Origin: Pullulanibacillus pueri
GTDB taxonomy: Bacteria > Bacillota > Bacilli > Bacillales > Sporolactobacillaceae
Assembly (NCBI RefSeq): GCF_014639255.1
Contig: NZ_BMFV01000015.1
Span: 37,550-101,549, forward strand
Reading direction: 5' to 3'
Length of the DNA: 64,000 nt
The notes under the pieces are model-generated. The model saw nothing but the letters and a program-made list of their open reading frames with translations. It ran no database searches and was not told the DNA's origin. Every line of letters starts with the position of its first letter. The first letter of the stretch is position 1. Positions 41,725-51,446 of the stretch are shown here, in pieces. Made by a program: the position numbers and the translations under genes.

Positions 41725-43566
41725 ATGCGTTTTAAAAAGGGCTTGTTAAGAGGTTCTTTAATTGCGGCTGGAACGATGTTACTTTTGACAGCGTGTTCTC
41801 CTGATAGTTCTTCTACGAACGGTAAAGCTTCGGGGGATAAAAAGGCTAGTGGAACCATTACATATGCGGGAGGGTGGGCAACAAATGGTGTTACAAATCC
41901 CTTTGGATCAAACAATATTATTCAGAATGACCTCTCATATGTTCCTTTAGCTTGGTATAAGTACACCGAAGATTTTGATTATTGGAAGGTGTTAGCGGAT
42001 AGTTGGGAAATGAGTGATGATGGTAAGACCTTCACTGTAAAGATTAATCCGAAAGCGAAATGGTCTGATGGCTCAGCATTAACAGCGAATGATGTTTATG
42101 TGACCTTTGAACTCCAATGTTTAACAGGTGCTGCCGAGGGATGGGGACTAAGTAAAATAAACGTTGTAGATGATCATACCGTTCAATTTCAAAGAGATCC
42201 AAAAACTTTATATAGTAAGGTGATGTTTGAAAGACAGATTTTGAATAATGTTGCTATTTTACCTGGGAAGATCTACGAAAAATACATTCCAGATAACCTT
42301 TGGACACTCGTTAAAGATTGGGGAGGCGACAAGGAATCACAGGCTACTAAAGATGCGACGGCTAAATTAACAGAATATGCTAAAAAGGCACAAAGTGTAA
42401 ATCTTAATCCAAAGGATCTTATTTTCGATGGACCATGGGAACTTGTAAGAACAAGTTCTTCGCAGCAACTGTATCAAAAAAATCCAAATTATCTCTATGC
42501 GGATAATGTCAATGCAGGTAAAGTCGTTGCTATTAATCAGACAACAAATGATGTCACCTGGAGAGCATTGAAAAATGGTGAATTGGATTATGCTGGAGTT
42601 GGGTATTCGAAAGTAGTATACGATCAAGTCATGAAGGTGCATAAGAATTCTTATATTGCGGCTCCTATGAGTCAAGGTATGGCATTATACTTTAATGAAA
42701 ATATTAGTCCGTTTGATAATGTAAAAGTTCGGCAAGCATTGGCCTATGCCATTGATCGAACAGCTGCACAAAAAATTGGTGAACCTATAGGAGCATTAGA
42801 ATCTGGAAAGATAAATGGTTTGTATAAAACTGTTGCTGAACAGTGGTTAAGTAAGGATCAACTAGACTCATTGGAAGCTTATGACCCCAATCCTGATAAG
42901 GTCACTGAATTGTTAAAATCTGCAGGTTTTAACAAGACAGATAAAGGTTGGATGGTGCCTAACGGAAAGCCATTTAAATTTAATGTTACAGTTCCAAATT
43001 TATCTGACTGGGTTGCAGGGATCGATGCTATTACCAATCAGTTACGCAAGCAGGGGATTCAAGCCCAAACTTCTGTTGTTGATACTACAACTTGGACACA
43101 AGAGGTGCCATTAGGTAAATATTCGATATATGCGAACTGGGACGGAGGTTCGGATATTAATCCTTCTCAAGCGTTTAACCAATTGTATATCACTGACAAT
43201 AACTATTCAGTAACTCCTTCAGGGAAATTGAAGAATACAGCCACCTCTCCTGATCAGCGCCAGGAAGCAATACCTGAAACGATTAATGTCCCTTCACTTG
43301 GTAAAGTCAAGCCAATGGAATTAACCTTACAACTTTTAGGCGATCTTTCACAAGAAGAGAAAAAAGGTTTAGTTTATAAATTAGCAAAAACAACTAACTA
43401 TTATATGCCTTTTATTCCAATTTGGTGGCAAGCCGCCGGACGTACCATATCAACACAACGTTGGGAATGGCCAGACATTACAAATAAGCCTGAATTAGAA
43501 AATCAATATACGTATCACACACCGTTTGTTGTCTTCCAAACACTCGGTTTAATGAAACAAAAATAA
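41725..43566 (+). CDS. Family 5 substrate-binding lipoprotein (second ABC system)
   Basis: This 613-residue lipoprotein has a signal peptide ending in LLTAC (Cys24) and the family 5 body: FTVKINPKAKWSDGSALTANDVYVTF, IFDGPWELVRTSS and VRQALAYAIDRTAAQKIGEPIG. It is longer than peptide-binding OppA (about 540) and resembles family 5 proteins encoded in sugar-oligosaccharide operons as well as peptide ones. A consensus promoter with a perfect cre upstream points to a carbon source, perhaps an oligosaccharide or glycoside. The substrate is inference. A GGAGGGAAGG site precedes the ATG. Confidence 0.93.
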   Translation: MRFKKGLLRGSLIAAGTMLLLTACSPDSSSTNGKASGDKKASGTITYAGGWATNGVTNPFGSNNIIQNDLSYVPLAWYKYTEDFDYWKVLADSWEMSDDGKTFTVKINPKAKWSDGSALTANDVYVTFELQCLTGAAEGWGLSKINVVDDHTVQFQRDPKTLYSKVMFERQILNNVAILPGKIYEKYIPDNLWTLVKDWGGDKESQATKDATAKLTEYAKKAQSVNLNPKDLIFDGPWELVRTSSSQQLYQKNPNYLYADNVNAGKVVAINQTTNDVTWRALKNGELDYAGVGYSKVVYDQVMKVHKNSYIAAPMSQGMALYFNENISPFDNVKVRQALAYAIDRTAAQKIGEPIGALESGKINGLYKTVAEQWLSKDQLDSLEAYDPNPDKVTELLKSAGFNKTDKGWMVPNGKPFKFNVTVPNLSDWVAGIDAITNQLRKQGIQAQTSVVDTTTWTQEVPLGKYSIYANWDGGSDINPSQAFNQLYITDNNYSVTPSGKLKNTATSPDQRQEAIPETINVPSLGKVKPMELTLQLLGDLSQEEKKGLVYKLAKTTNYYMPFIPIWWQAAGRTISTQRWEWPDITNKPELENQYTYHTPFVVFQTLGLMKQK

Positions 43567-43585
43567 TCTAAGGAGTTGGCGTGCA

Positions 43586-43828
43586 GTGAGAACTGGAAAT
43601 GATCGGATGAGTTTCATGGAAAGGATTGTGACTGGTGCACGCCTTTTCTTTGTTTTGTCAGTGTTTTTATTATTACTAGAAGTGATTACCTGGTTTGGGG
43701 CAACGGCTCAAGCTTCAAAAGTTTTAGATGCTTTTGCCATGCTAATTACTTTAATTTTGTTATTAGCCACTACACTGGGTGTCCGCTTGTTAATAAAATG
43801 GCAGTCCAAACAAGAGAGGCATGATTAA
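43586..43828 (+). CDS. Small two-helix membrane protein in the ABC operon
   Basis: This 80-residue protein has two hydrophobic helices (about 18-38 and 49-70) and a charged C-terminal tail (KWQSKQERHD). I do not recognise a family. It sits between the binding protein and first permease, with AAGGAG ten bases before its GTG, and its stop lies just before the next start. An accessory or stabilising subunit of the transporter is plausible. A later ATG at 43607 is a possible alternative start. Confidence 0.6.
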   Translation: MRTGNDRMSFMERIVTGARLFFVLSVFLLLLEVITWFGATAQASKVLDAFAMLITLILLLATTLGVRLLIKWQSKQERHD

Positions 43829-43829
43829 G

Positions 43830-44807
43830 ATGAAGTGGATAAACCGAATTATTATGGCGATACTGACTGTGTTTGTCGTAGCATCTCTCACCTTTTTCTT
43901 AGTTCGACTGATGCCTGGTAGCCCTGTTCAGGTCATGTATCTTGAATTAATACAAAAAGGAATTCCTGCCAATCAAGCAATGAATCAAGTGAACATTATT
44001 TTAAATGTCATTCCCAATGAACCTCTATTTCAACAATACATTCATTGGCTTGGGCAAATCATTCACGGTGATATGGGGCAATCAATCCAACAAACAGGTG
44101 TTCCGGTAATAAGGCTGATATTTAATGCTCTACCATGGACGCTTATAACGGTTGCCATTGGATTATTAATTAGTTTTTTCATAGGCGTTCTATTAGGTGT
44201 GTTAAGTGCTTTTGTGAGGGAACGTTGGACAAGTAGTTTAATTGATAATATTGGTTCAGTTGCACATGCCATTCCCCAATTTGTTACGGCGGTGGCCTTA
44301 CTTTACATTTTTTCAGTTTTGGTCCATTGGTTTCCGTCTTCTGGAGCGTATAGCATAGAAGTATTTCCAGGCTTTAATGGCCCTTTCATTATGAGTTTTC
44401 TTTATCATATGGCTTTACCTGTATTTACTTACGTGCTAACAGGCTTTGGTGCATGGACTTTACAAATGAAAGCCTCGACAGTCTCTGTACTTAAAGAGGA
44501 TTTTATGATGGCTGCTCGATTAAGAGGGTTAAAGCAAAATACGATCATGGGCTATCTCGGGTCAAATTCAATTTTGCCTTTATTCACTGGATTGATGTTA
44601 AGTTTAGGGGCAATGTTTGGAGGGTCGGTCTTTATAGAAGGAACCTATGCATTTCCGGGGATAGGGAATCTTTTGGCGACGGCAATCAACACGCGTGATT
44701 ATCCTGTGATGCAAGGCTGCTTTATTTTAACAACCGCAACAATTATTTTTGCAAACTTAATTGCAGATTTTGCTTATACAAAATTAGATCCACGAATAAC
44801 CGATTAA
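43830..44807 (+). CDS. Peptide-type ABC permease, B subunit (second system)
   Basis: This 325-residue permease has six membrane segments, the early VRLMPGSPVQVM motif and a longer first periplasmic loop than the 26561 homologue. The EAA loop is DFMMAARLRGLKQNTIMGYLGSN. GAGAGG lies ten bases before the ATG at 43830; an in-frame ATG at 43821 is too close to that site and overlaps the upstream gene. It forms the channel with the next permease. Confidence 0.93.
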   Translation: MKWINRIIMAILTVFVVASLTFFLVRLMPGSPVQVMYLELIQKGIPANQAMNQVNIILNVIPNEPLFQQYIHWLGQIIHGDMGQSIQQTGVPVIRLIFNALPWTLITVAIGLLISFFIGVLLGVLSAFVRERWTSSLIDNIGSVAHAIPQFVTAVALLYIFSVLVHWFPSSGAYSIEVFPGFNGPFIMSFLYHMALPVFTYVLTGFGAWTLQMKASTVSVLKEDFMMAARLRGLKQNTIMGYLGSNSILPLFTGLMLSLGAMFGGSVFIEGTYAFPGIGNLLATAINTRDYPVMQGCFILTTATIIFANLIADFAYTKLDPRITD

Positions 44808-44819
44808 GGGGAGATACCG

Positions 44820-45668
44820 ATGCGACTTGTTTGGAAAGTGCTTAAACGTCGCCCGTCCCGATTGGTTGGCGTTGCATTTTTATTATTGTTTACCTTAATG
44901 GCGATTTTTGGGAATCTTATATACTCACATGCCTTAAATGTGGATCCAAACAATATCTACGCTGCACCTTCTTGGAAACATATCTTGGGGACAGATTATG
45001 CAGGACGGGATGTATGGGAACAAATCGTGCGAGGATCAACTAATGTTCTTTGGGTAGCGGCACTAGCAGCTTGTTTTACAATGGCACTTGGTACTATTAT
45101 TGGCCTTGCAGCGGGATATTTGGGTCGGGTGGTAGATGCGATATTAATGCGGATCACGGACTTATTTCTAACTATTCCTTCGGTTGCACTGTTATTAATC
45201 TTGGCAGTCACTTTAGGAATGAGTAATATGGTTGTTCTGGCTTTACTGTTAAGTTTAACGAGTTGGGGTGGATTAGCCCGAGCCATTCGTTCTATGGTTT
45301 TAAGTTTCCGTGAACGTAGCTTTGTTGAAGTTTCAAGGGGTCTTGGACTCGGGCGATGGCATATTCTCCTTCATGACATTTTACCCAATTTGATGCCTTT
45401 TGTATGGACGCACCTTATGCTGGCGATCACTGGTGCAATCTATGGTGAAGTGGGTCTGTTTTTCCTAGGTGTTGTTCCCTTTAAAGCGAATAATTGGGGC
45501 GTAATGATGAATTTCGCTACGGGAAGTTCAGGGGCGATGTATAGTACACAATCTTTCATGTTTCTTGCAGCCCCTATTTTAGCCATTGTGCTATTACAAA
45601 CAGGTATAGTTCTGTGCGTGGATGCTGTAAATGAATTAGCTGATCCAAGATTGAGAAGTTCACATTAG
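44820..45668 (+). CDS. Peptide-type ABC permease, C subunit (second system)
   Basis: This 282-residue permease has the C-type features LGTDYAGRDVWEQIVRG, the EAA loop RSFVEVSRGLGLGRWHILLHDILPN and FFLGVVPFKANNWGVMM. The N-terminal cytoplasmic part is short. AAGGGGAG precedes the ATG and the gap to the preceding gene is 12 bases. Confidence 0.93.
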   Translation: MRLVWKVLKRRPSRLVGVAFLLLFTLMAIFGNLIYSHALNVDPNNIYAAPSWKHILGTDYAGRDVWEQIVRGSTNVLWVAALAACFTMALGTIIGLAAGYLGRVVDAILMRITDLFLTIPSVALLLILAVTLGMSNMVVLALLLSLTSWGGLARAIRSMVLSFRERSFVEVSRGLGLGRWHILLHDILPNLMPFVWTHLMLAITGAIYGEVGLFFLGVVPFKANNWGVMMNFATGSSGAMYSTQSFMFLAAPILAIVLLQTGIVLCVDAVNELADPRLRSSH

Positions 45669-45679
45669 GGGGGAATGAC

Positions 45680-46690
45680 GTGGAAAATGTGCTAGACGTT
45701 CAAAATTTATCAATTGAATTTCCCACAGAAACTGGTGTTGTGCGCGCCGTTAAGAATGTGAGCTTTCAAATTAAAAAAGGAGAAAGTCTAGGTATTGTAG
45801 GAGAAAGTGGCAGTGGGAAAAGTACAGTTGCCTTTGGTTTATTCAATAGTGTTCCTGATCCTGGAAGAATTAGTAGTGGAAGTGTACGCTTTTTAGATGG
45901 GCGAAATTTCCTTAAAGTAAATACTGAGGAGCGTCGGCGTTTTTATTGGGAACACATTTCGATGGTTTTCCAAGCTTCACAAAATACTTTAAATCCTTTG
46001 CTTCGTATTCGCAGACAAGTAGATGACATTGCCGAGGCTCATCAGTTTAATAAAAAGAAGCTCCGTCAAAAAGCGCAAAGTCTTTTCGAGATGATGTATC
46101 TTGATACAGATCGCGTAATGAATGCCTATCCGCATGAATTATCCGGCGGAATGAAACAACGTGTAAGCATTGGGTTGGCTTTGTTACTTGATCCGGAAAT
46201 CGTCGTATTGGATGAACCGACAACAGCATTAGATGTCATAAGCCAGGGTTCCGTATTGAAAATTTTAAACGGGATTCGTAAGGAACTGAATATTTCACTC
46301 CTTTTTATTACTCATGACATTTCTGTTATCAGTGAGGTTGTCGATTCAGTTATGGTTATGTATGCTGGGCAAGTGATAGAACGTGGTCCGGTTAACCAGG
46401 TCATGTCATCTCCTACCCATCCCTACACATTGGGCCTCATTCGTTCCATCCCACCTCTTGTTGGAGATGTCAAGAATACCAAGGGTATCTCGGGAAGCGC
46501 CGTTCAGTTAGATTTACTGCCAAAAGGCTGTCCATTTTATTCTCGGTGTGACATGAGGATGACCAAGTGCTCGGAAATTCCCCCACCTTGGGTTACCTTA
46601 GATAATAATGTCTCTGTAGCCTGTCATCTAGCAAAGAATGAGGGGGGAGATAAGAATGATAGAACTCAAGAACATTTCAAAACAATTTGA
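45680..46690 (+). CDS. Peptide-type ABC ATPase, D subunit (second system)
   Basis: This 336-residue ATPase has Walker [10 protein letters not shown], signature LSGGMKQRV, Walker [13 protein letters not shown] and switch His in FITHD. The C-terminal GCPFYSRCDMRMTKC holds the Cys-rich OppD motif. GTG start preceded by AGGGGGGAATGAC. The 3' end overlaps the next gene by 35 bases, indicating tight coupling. Confidence 0.93.
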   Translation: MENVLDVQNLSIEFPTETGVVRAVKNVSFQIKKGESLGIVGESGSGKSTVAFGLFNSVPDPGRISSGSVRFLDGRNFLKVNTEERRRFYWEHISMVFQASQNTLNPLLRIRRQVDDIAEAHQFNKKKLRQKAQSLFEMMYLDTDRVMNAYPHELSGGMKQRVSIGLALLLDPEIVVLDEPTTALDVISQGSVLKILNGIRKELNISLLFITHDISVISEVVDSVMVMYAGQVIERGPVNQVMSSPTHPYTLGLIRSIPPLVGDVKNTKGISGSAVQLDLLPKGCPFYSRCDMRMTKCSEIPPPWVTLDNNVSVACHLAKNEGGDKNDRTQEHFKTI

Positions 46691-47663
46691 TATAAAGGGA
46701 AAGGGCCACAAAAAGAAGAGAACCTTTGTTGCGGTTAACCAGGTTAATCTTACATGGAAACGTGGAGAATTCATTTCTATTGTCGGTGAAAGTGGGTGTG
46801 GAAAAAGTACACTTGCAAAAATAATTGCTGGGTTAATCTCACCATCAGAAGGATCGTTATTACTTGATGAAGTCGAAAACAAAATAAACACTCAAGCACA
46901 AAGGGCAAGGTGGGCTAAGGTCGTTCAAGTTGTGCCCCAAGATCCCTACGCATCATTAAACCCTGTAAGAAAGATACGCTCATCGATGGGGGACGCACTT
47001 CTATACCATAAGATGGCGAAGCGAAATGAATTAGATCACAAAATTGAAGAAATGTTGGACTTAGTTGGTTTAAATAGTAAAGAGACACTGAATAAATATC
47101 CCCATCAATTATCAGGTGGGCAACGCCAGAGGTTGGTCATTGCTCGAGCACTTTCTCTTGACCCAGACTTTTTGATAGCCGATGAGTCGGTTTCAATGAT
47201 GGACGTTTCTCTACGTGTAGGTGTGCTTGATTATTTTAAGAAAATTGCAAGTGAAAGAGAACTTGGGTTGCTTTTTATCACTCATGACTTTCGTATTGCG
47301 CGTTATATTTCATTTGATGGAAAAATAGCGGTTATGTACTTAGGAAATATTGTTGAATTTGGAGATACTCAAGAGGTCCTTTCCCATCCCTTGCATCCCT
47401 ATACACAGTCACTCATTTCAGCGGTTCCTCTCATTGCTGGAAAAGAGCGGAGGATTGAGGAAGTCATACCAAAGTCTTTTGAAGTAGGGAAGGTTTATGC
47501 AGATCGTCAGCAGTGTCCTTTTGCAGATCGTTGTCCTTTTGCAAGAACTGATTGTTATGAGCAGAAACCATTATTAAAAACCTATAATGGGAATGGATCG
47601 TCAAGCACGCATCAAGTCGCCTGTCACTATGCAGAAGCCCGTGAACTTATAGAGAATGTGTAA
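46656..47663 (+). CDS. Peptide-type ABC ATPase, F subunit (second system)
   Basis: This 335-residue ATPase has Walker A GESGCGKST, signature LSGGQRQRL, Walker B FLIADESVSMMD and a C-terminal QCPFADRCPFARTDC motif. Asp replaces the usual Ala-Leu in the D-loop region (SMMDVS), as in several systems of this subgroup. The ATG at 46656 has GGGGGAGAT upstream; an in-frame ATG at 46638 overlaps that site. It closes the operon and is followed by a hairpin terminator. Confidence 0.93.
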   Translation: MIELKNISKQFDIKGKGHKKKRTFVAVNQVNLTWKRGEFISIVGESGCGKSTLAKIIAGLISPSEGSLLLDEVENKINTQAQRARWAKVVQVVPQDPYASLNPVRKIRSSMGDALLYHKMAKRNELDHKIEEMLDLVGLNSKETLNKYPHQLSGGQRQRLVIARALSLDPDFLIADESVSMMDVSLRVGVLDYFKKIASERELGLLFITHDFRIARYISFDGKIAVMYLGNIVEFGDTQEVLSHPLHPYTQSLISAVPLIAGKERRIEEVIPKSFEVGKVYADRQQCPFADRCPFARTDCYEQKPLLKTYNGNGSSSTHQVACHYAEARELIENV

Positions 47664-47708
47664 GTAGCTGCTGGACAGTAAACAATTGATGGGGAATTTT
47701 TGGTAATA

Positions 47709-47738
47709 GGCATCTCCTCTCGCTGGGGGATGCCCTTT
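47709..47738 (+). terminator. Terminator of the second ABC operon
   Basis: GGCATCTCC pairs with GGGGATGCC around a 7-base loop, followed by CTTTC. It lies 46 bases after the last ABC gene. The T-run is short. Confidence 0.65.
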
Positions 47739-48219
47739 CACAATATAATTTGGTCAATGGGCTTGGCAGTAGTTTCATCTCCATCTGATGATTCTTTGAC
47801 TAAACAAGTGAATAAAATAAAGAACGTTTTCGGTTTCAGCACAGCCCAAAGATCTATTGTCATTTTTCCACCCTTATACGCTAATTGACTTACACATTAT
47901 CTCATCCTCAATACTATAGACTCTCATTAATGATTCCCGCATAATTACTAAAAATTGAACGTTTATCCCGATTTGTAAACCTATATTAGGGAGTTTGGCC
48001 TGGCATTTTTCTGATTCTAATTGTTCTGGCATCGTGTCAGTTCTAATGAAGGATCACTGGATTACACAAATTGCTCTATTATTACACCAAAGAACATAGT
48101 GATTAATAAGGAAATATAAATTAAGTCAAAAATCTTAGAAGACTGAACCTTATTCTAAATTTTATAGTGGCTGCGAATAGGGGAGTCTTTTGATCTATTT
48201 AAGGGAGGGAAGATGTAAA
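47739..48219. other. Gene-free stretch
   Basis: Nothing firm is visible. A 62-codon open frame overlapping the terminator lacks a ribosome site and family features. The end presumably carries the promoter of the oxidoreductase. Confidence 0.4.
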
Positions 48220-49305
48220 ATGAGCCGTATATTAAATGTTGGGATCGTTGGCACAGGGGAAGTGGCACAAGTGATTCATTTACCTATTTTGGCCACAATG
48301 CCTGATAAGTATCGAGTGGCAGCTTTATGTGACATTTCTGAGGCATCACTGGCTTACAATGGAGAGAAGTACAAAGTGGATCAGTTATACACGAACGCAA
48401 AAGAGTTGGTGCAGCAATCGCATTTAGATGTCATCTTTATCCTCAATAGTGATGAATACCATGCTGAGGTGGCCATAGATGCTGCGAATGCAGGTAAGCA
48501 TGTCCTCATAGAAAAGCCTATGGCTTTAACTTTAGCTGATGCGGATGCCATCATAGAGGCAAAGAATAGAAATCAGGTAAAGATGCTCGTCGGCTATATG
48601 AGAAGATACGCCCCTGCATTTGTAGCCGCCATAGAAGAAATTGGCGGAATGGACGATATCCTTTATGCGCGGGTCAGAGATATTATTGGTCCTAATGCCT
48701 TTTTTGTGGATCAATCAGGTCTCAATCCAAGGCGATTTGCGGATATGCCTGAGGTTGCATTACATGATCGGCAAGAGCGGGCTGAAAAAATCGCCAGTGA
48801 AGTTTTAGGAGAAGCTTCGGCCGATCTCGGGAATATATATCGCTTTTTGGGTGGGTTGGGGAGCCATGACCTCTCTGTCATGCGGGAAGCTTTAGGCATG
48901 CCCAAGGCTGTAGCAGGAGCAACACTTGGTAAAAAAGGGAATTTTTTAAATGTTTTGTTTGAATACGAAACGTTTAATGTGAGCTATGAGACTGGTGTGG
49001 ACTATCAAGGACGGTTTGATGCTCACTTGGAAGTGTACGGTGAAACTAAATCCGTTCGCGTTGAATACGAGACCCCTTATATAAAAGGCTTGCCTATTAA
49101 ACTGATCATCAACGAAACGATTGATGGTGAGTTCAAAGAAACCGTCCGCCGTCCGACTTATACAGATCCCTATACTATTGAATTAATCGCTTTTCATAAA
49201 GCAATCACAATGGGTGGCGAAATCAAAACGACTCCCGAGGATTACCGAAATGACCTTGTCATCTTTAACATGATTATAGAGCAGTTAAAAACTAATCTGA
49301 AATAA
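48220..49305 (+). CDS. Gfo/Idh/MocA-family NAD(P)-dependent oxidoreductase
   Basis: This 361-residue dehydrogenase has an N-terminal Rossmann motif (VGIVGTGEVAQV), the EKPMALT segment with the catalytic-region Lys, MLVGYMRRY and a C-terminal alpha/beta substrate domain starting near residue 130. The family oxidises or reduces sugars, inositols and related polyols, so the substrate cannot be assigned. The ATG at 48220 has GGGAGGGA about nine bases upstream; the open frame extends to 48190 without support. It is monocistronic. Confidence 0.92.
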   Translation: MSRILNVGIVGTGEVAQVIHLPILATMPDKYRVAALCDISEASLAYNGEKYKVDQLYTNAKELVQQSHLDVIFILNSDEYHAEVAIDAANAGKHVLIEKPMALTLADADAIIEAKNRNQVKMLVGYMRRYAPAFVAAIEEIGGMDDILYARVRDIIGPNAFFVDQSGLNPRRFADMPEVALHDRQERAEKIASEVLGEASADLGNIYRFLGGLGSHDLSVMREALGMPKAVAGATLGKKGNFLNVLFEYETFNVSYETGVDYQGRFDAHLEVYGETKSVRVEYETPYIKGLPIKLIINETIDGEFKETVRRPTYTDPYTIELIAFHKAITMGGEIKTTPEDYRNDLVIFNMIIEQLKTNLK

Positions 49306-49359
49306 GAAGCACCCTGATGCTAATAAGACTATGGCTGTGGGAGAATATAACATTGATGA

Positions 49360-49782
49360 ATGATGAATCACTTTAATCATGAAAATATAGTCATGCTTGG
49401 ATATACAGTATTATGTTCTGCGATCAATATCCAGGCTTTGATAGAAAGGATGAGTAGAAAATACGAGAAGGAAATCCTCCCGCCATCAGAGATAAAATTA
49501 AATATCAGCTTTTTGCTCATTTCTTTCATAGCCATTATGTTCATACGAGGCTTTATTTTTTTATTCGCCATTTTCATATTAAAAAGCTTATTTTTGAAGT
49601 TGGTCGCTTTGATTTTATTATGTACAGATCTGCTTTTAACTTATGGATGGGGATTTAATGCCGGTGCAGAAGGCAAACCAGTGACTAAGACTGAATACAC
49701 ATTTAGAACGGTGCATTTGATTTTGGAGGTGTGTTTTATCCTGTTTTTCTTTGTTTTTTCTCTCTGTCAAATTGATTTTTAG
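49360..49782 (+). CDS. Hypothetical membrane protein
   Basis: This 140-residue protein has about four hydrophobic segments, of which those at 50-75, 80-97 and 118-138 are strongest, with a short hydrophilic loop holding GWGFNAGAEGKPVTKTEY. I do not recognise the family. No convincing ribosome site is near the double ATG at 49360; GGGAG is about 17 bases away. Codon use looks normal for the window, so it is probably real but poorly expressed or with a different start. Confidence 0.55.
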   Translation: MMNHFNHENIVMLGYTVLCSAINIQALIERMSRKYEKEILPPSEIKLNISFLLISFIAIMFIRGFIFLFAIFILKSLFLKLVALILLCTDLLLTYGWGFNAGAEGKPVTKTEYTFRTVHLILEVCFILFFFVFSLCQIDF

Positions 49783-49966
49783 TAGGAGTTATTCACAGTG
49801 TTTAAACTGTTAGGGCAAGGTATGTGGGAATGTGGCAAGCGGCCAGTCCTTTTAATGGAAGAAGGAAAATATAGAACGGTCAATTCCTTATAAAACAATT
49901 CAACTCATGCTAGGTTAATAGTATAATATATCATGCTATTATCAGTGAGGATTATTCTCTTGGTGT

Positions 49967-51232
49967 ATGAGTTTGCTAATTTTTAAAAAGGGCGTGAGTT
50001 GTATTGTGGTTCAATTAAAAAATTCTGTGCTCGGCCAAGCATCTTTCGCGAATTATTGGTTTGCGCAAATCCTATCTTCTACTTCGTTTCAAATGCTTTC
50101 AGTGGCTATCGGCTGGCAAATGTATGAGGTGACTCATGATGCTTTTAGTCTTGGTTTCGTGGGGCTCGCCCAGTTTATTCCGATGGTGCTGCTTACTTTA
50201 GTTGTGGGACAAGTTGCGGATCGGTTTGATCGCCGAAAGATTGTGTTCATTTGCCTGACGGTTGAAGCCACCATCGCAGCGCTTTTATTGTTTGGAAACC
50301 TTGCTGGCTGGCTTGGGCGTGAGCAAATCTTGGTGGCAGCGGCGATTATTGGTGCTAGTCGTGCGTTTGAAGGCCCATCATCTTCTGCTTTATTACCCCA
50401 GTTAGTGCCAAAGAAAATACTGACTCAAGCCATCTCCTGGAGTACTTCGGCAGGACAAACGGCTCAAATTTTAGGGCCATCTCTTGGCGGGTTACTTTTT
50501 TCTATCGGTCCGACTTTTGTTTATTTGACAGCGATAATGGCGCTTCTAGTTGGTGCTTTCCTTATTATTTTTATTCGTATGGAACGAAGCGTACGTAAAT
50601 CGGAGCCTGTATCTATGCGCTCAGTTTTTTTAGGTTTAGTCTTTATATACCGCCATCCCATTATCTTAGGAACGATATCGCTTGATCTATTTGCGGTCTT
50701 ACTTGGAGGTGCAACAGCACTTTTACCTATATTTGCTCAGGATATTCTTCACACAGGAGCTTGGGGTTTAGGTATTTTGCGGACGGCCCCAGCAGTCGGA
50801 GCCTTATTAATGTCTATTGTTTTTGGTTACTTTCCACTTAAAAAGGCTTTTGGTCCAACACTCTTCGGGGCACTTGGCGTTTTTGGATTGGCTACAATGC
50901 TCTTCGCTCTATCTAATAGTTTAATGGTTTCCTTGATCGCGCTACTTCTTATTGGGGCCTCCGATGTCGTCAGTGTTGTGATTCGGTCAACACTTGTGCA
51001 ATTGCAAACACCTGATGAGATGAGAGGGCGGGTAAATGCAGTCAACTCGCTTTTCATAGGAACTTCCAACCAGCTGGGTGAATTTGAATCTGGTATGGTT
51101 GCAGGATTTACAGGTGCTCCTCGCGCTGCCTTTATCGGTGGCATCGGGACCCTTGCTATTGCTGGCCTTTGGATGTATTTATTCCCATCACTCCGACGTC
51201 TTCAATCCTTGTCAGAGGTGAAGGAAGGTTAG
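49967..51232 (+). CDS. MFS transporter (EntS-like exporter group)
   Basis: This 421-residue transporter has about twelve membrane helices. The first cytoplasmic loop reads GQVADRFDRRKIVF, the MFS signature, followed by ASRAFEGPSSSALLPQLVPK and the symmetrical second half with RSTLVQLQTPDEMRGRVNAVN. These features fit the EntS/MFS_3 exporters, which expel siderophores, drugs or other small molecules. The start is uncertain: the ATG at 49967 has no good site, and a GTG at 50006 (MVQLKNSV) follows a purine-rich AAGGGCGTGAG. It is monocistronic with a strong terminator. Confidence 0.9.
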   Translation: MSLLIFKKGVSCIVVQLKNSVLGQASFANYWFAQILSSTSFQMLSVAIGWQMYEVTHDAFSLGFVGLAQFIPMVLLTLVVGQVADRFDRRKIVFICLTVEATIAALLLFGNLAGWLGREQILVAAAIIGASRAFEGPSSSALLPQLVPKKILTQAISWSTSAGQTAQILGPSLGGLLFSIGPTFVYLTAIMALLVGAFLIIFIRMERSVRKSEPVSMRSVFLGLVFIYRHPIILGTISLDLFAVLLGGATALLPIFAQDILHTGAWGLGILRTAPAVGALLMSIVFGYFPLKKAFGPTLFGALGVFGLATMLFALSNSLMVSLIALLLIGASDVVSVVIRSTLVQLQTPDEMRGRVNAVNSLFIGTSNQLGEFESGMVAGFTGAPRAAFIGGIGTLAIAGLWMYLFPSLRRLQSLSEVKEG

Positions 51233-51274
51233 ACAACCAGTGACTATAAACAATAATGAAACAATTCTAAAGGA

Positions 51275-51303
51275 GGCGGGAGATCACATCTCTCGCCTTT
51301 TTT
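51275..51303 (+). terminator. Rho-independent terminator of the MFS gene
   Basis: GGCGGGAGAT pairs with ATCTCTCGCC around CAC and is followed by six T residues. Confidence 0.92.
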
Positions 51304-51446
51304 AATAGAAAAATACAGGATGGAACAGGTTCGGATAAGGGGTACCAAGGCGCTAGTGCTGTTTTAAACAGTAAATAAGAAGGCAACCATGATAGGATCT
51401 AACATTGAAGTTCTTTTAAACAGAAAGAGGAGAAATCAGATTAGTA

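Noticed and set aside
47700..47888. 62-codon open frame after the second ABC operon
   Set aside because: It runs through the operon's terminator hairpin, has no ribosome site and has no recognisable features.
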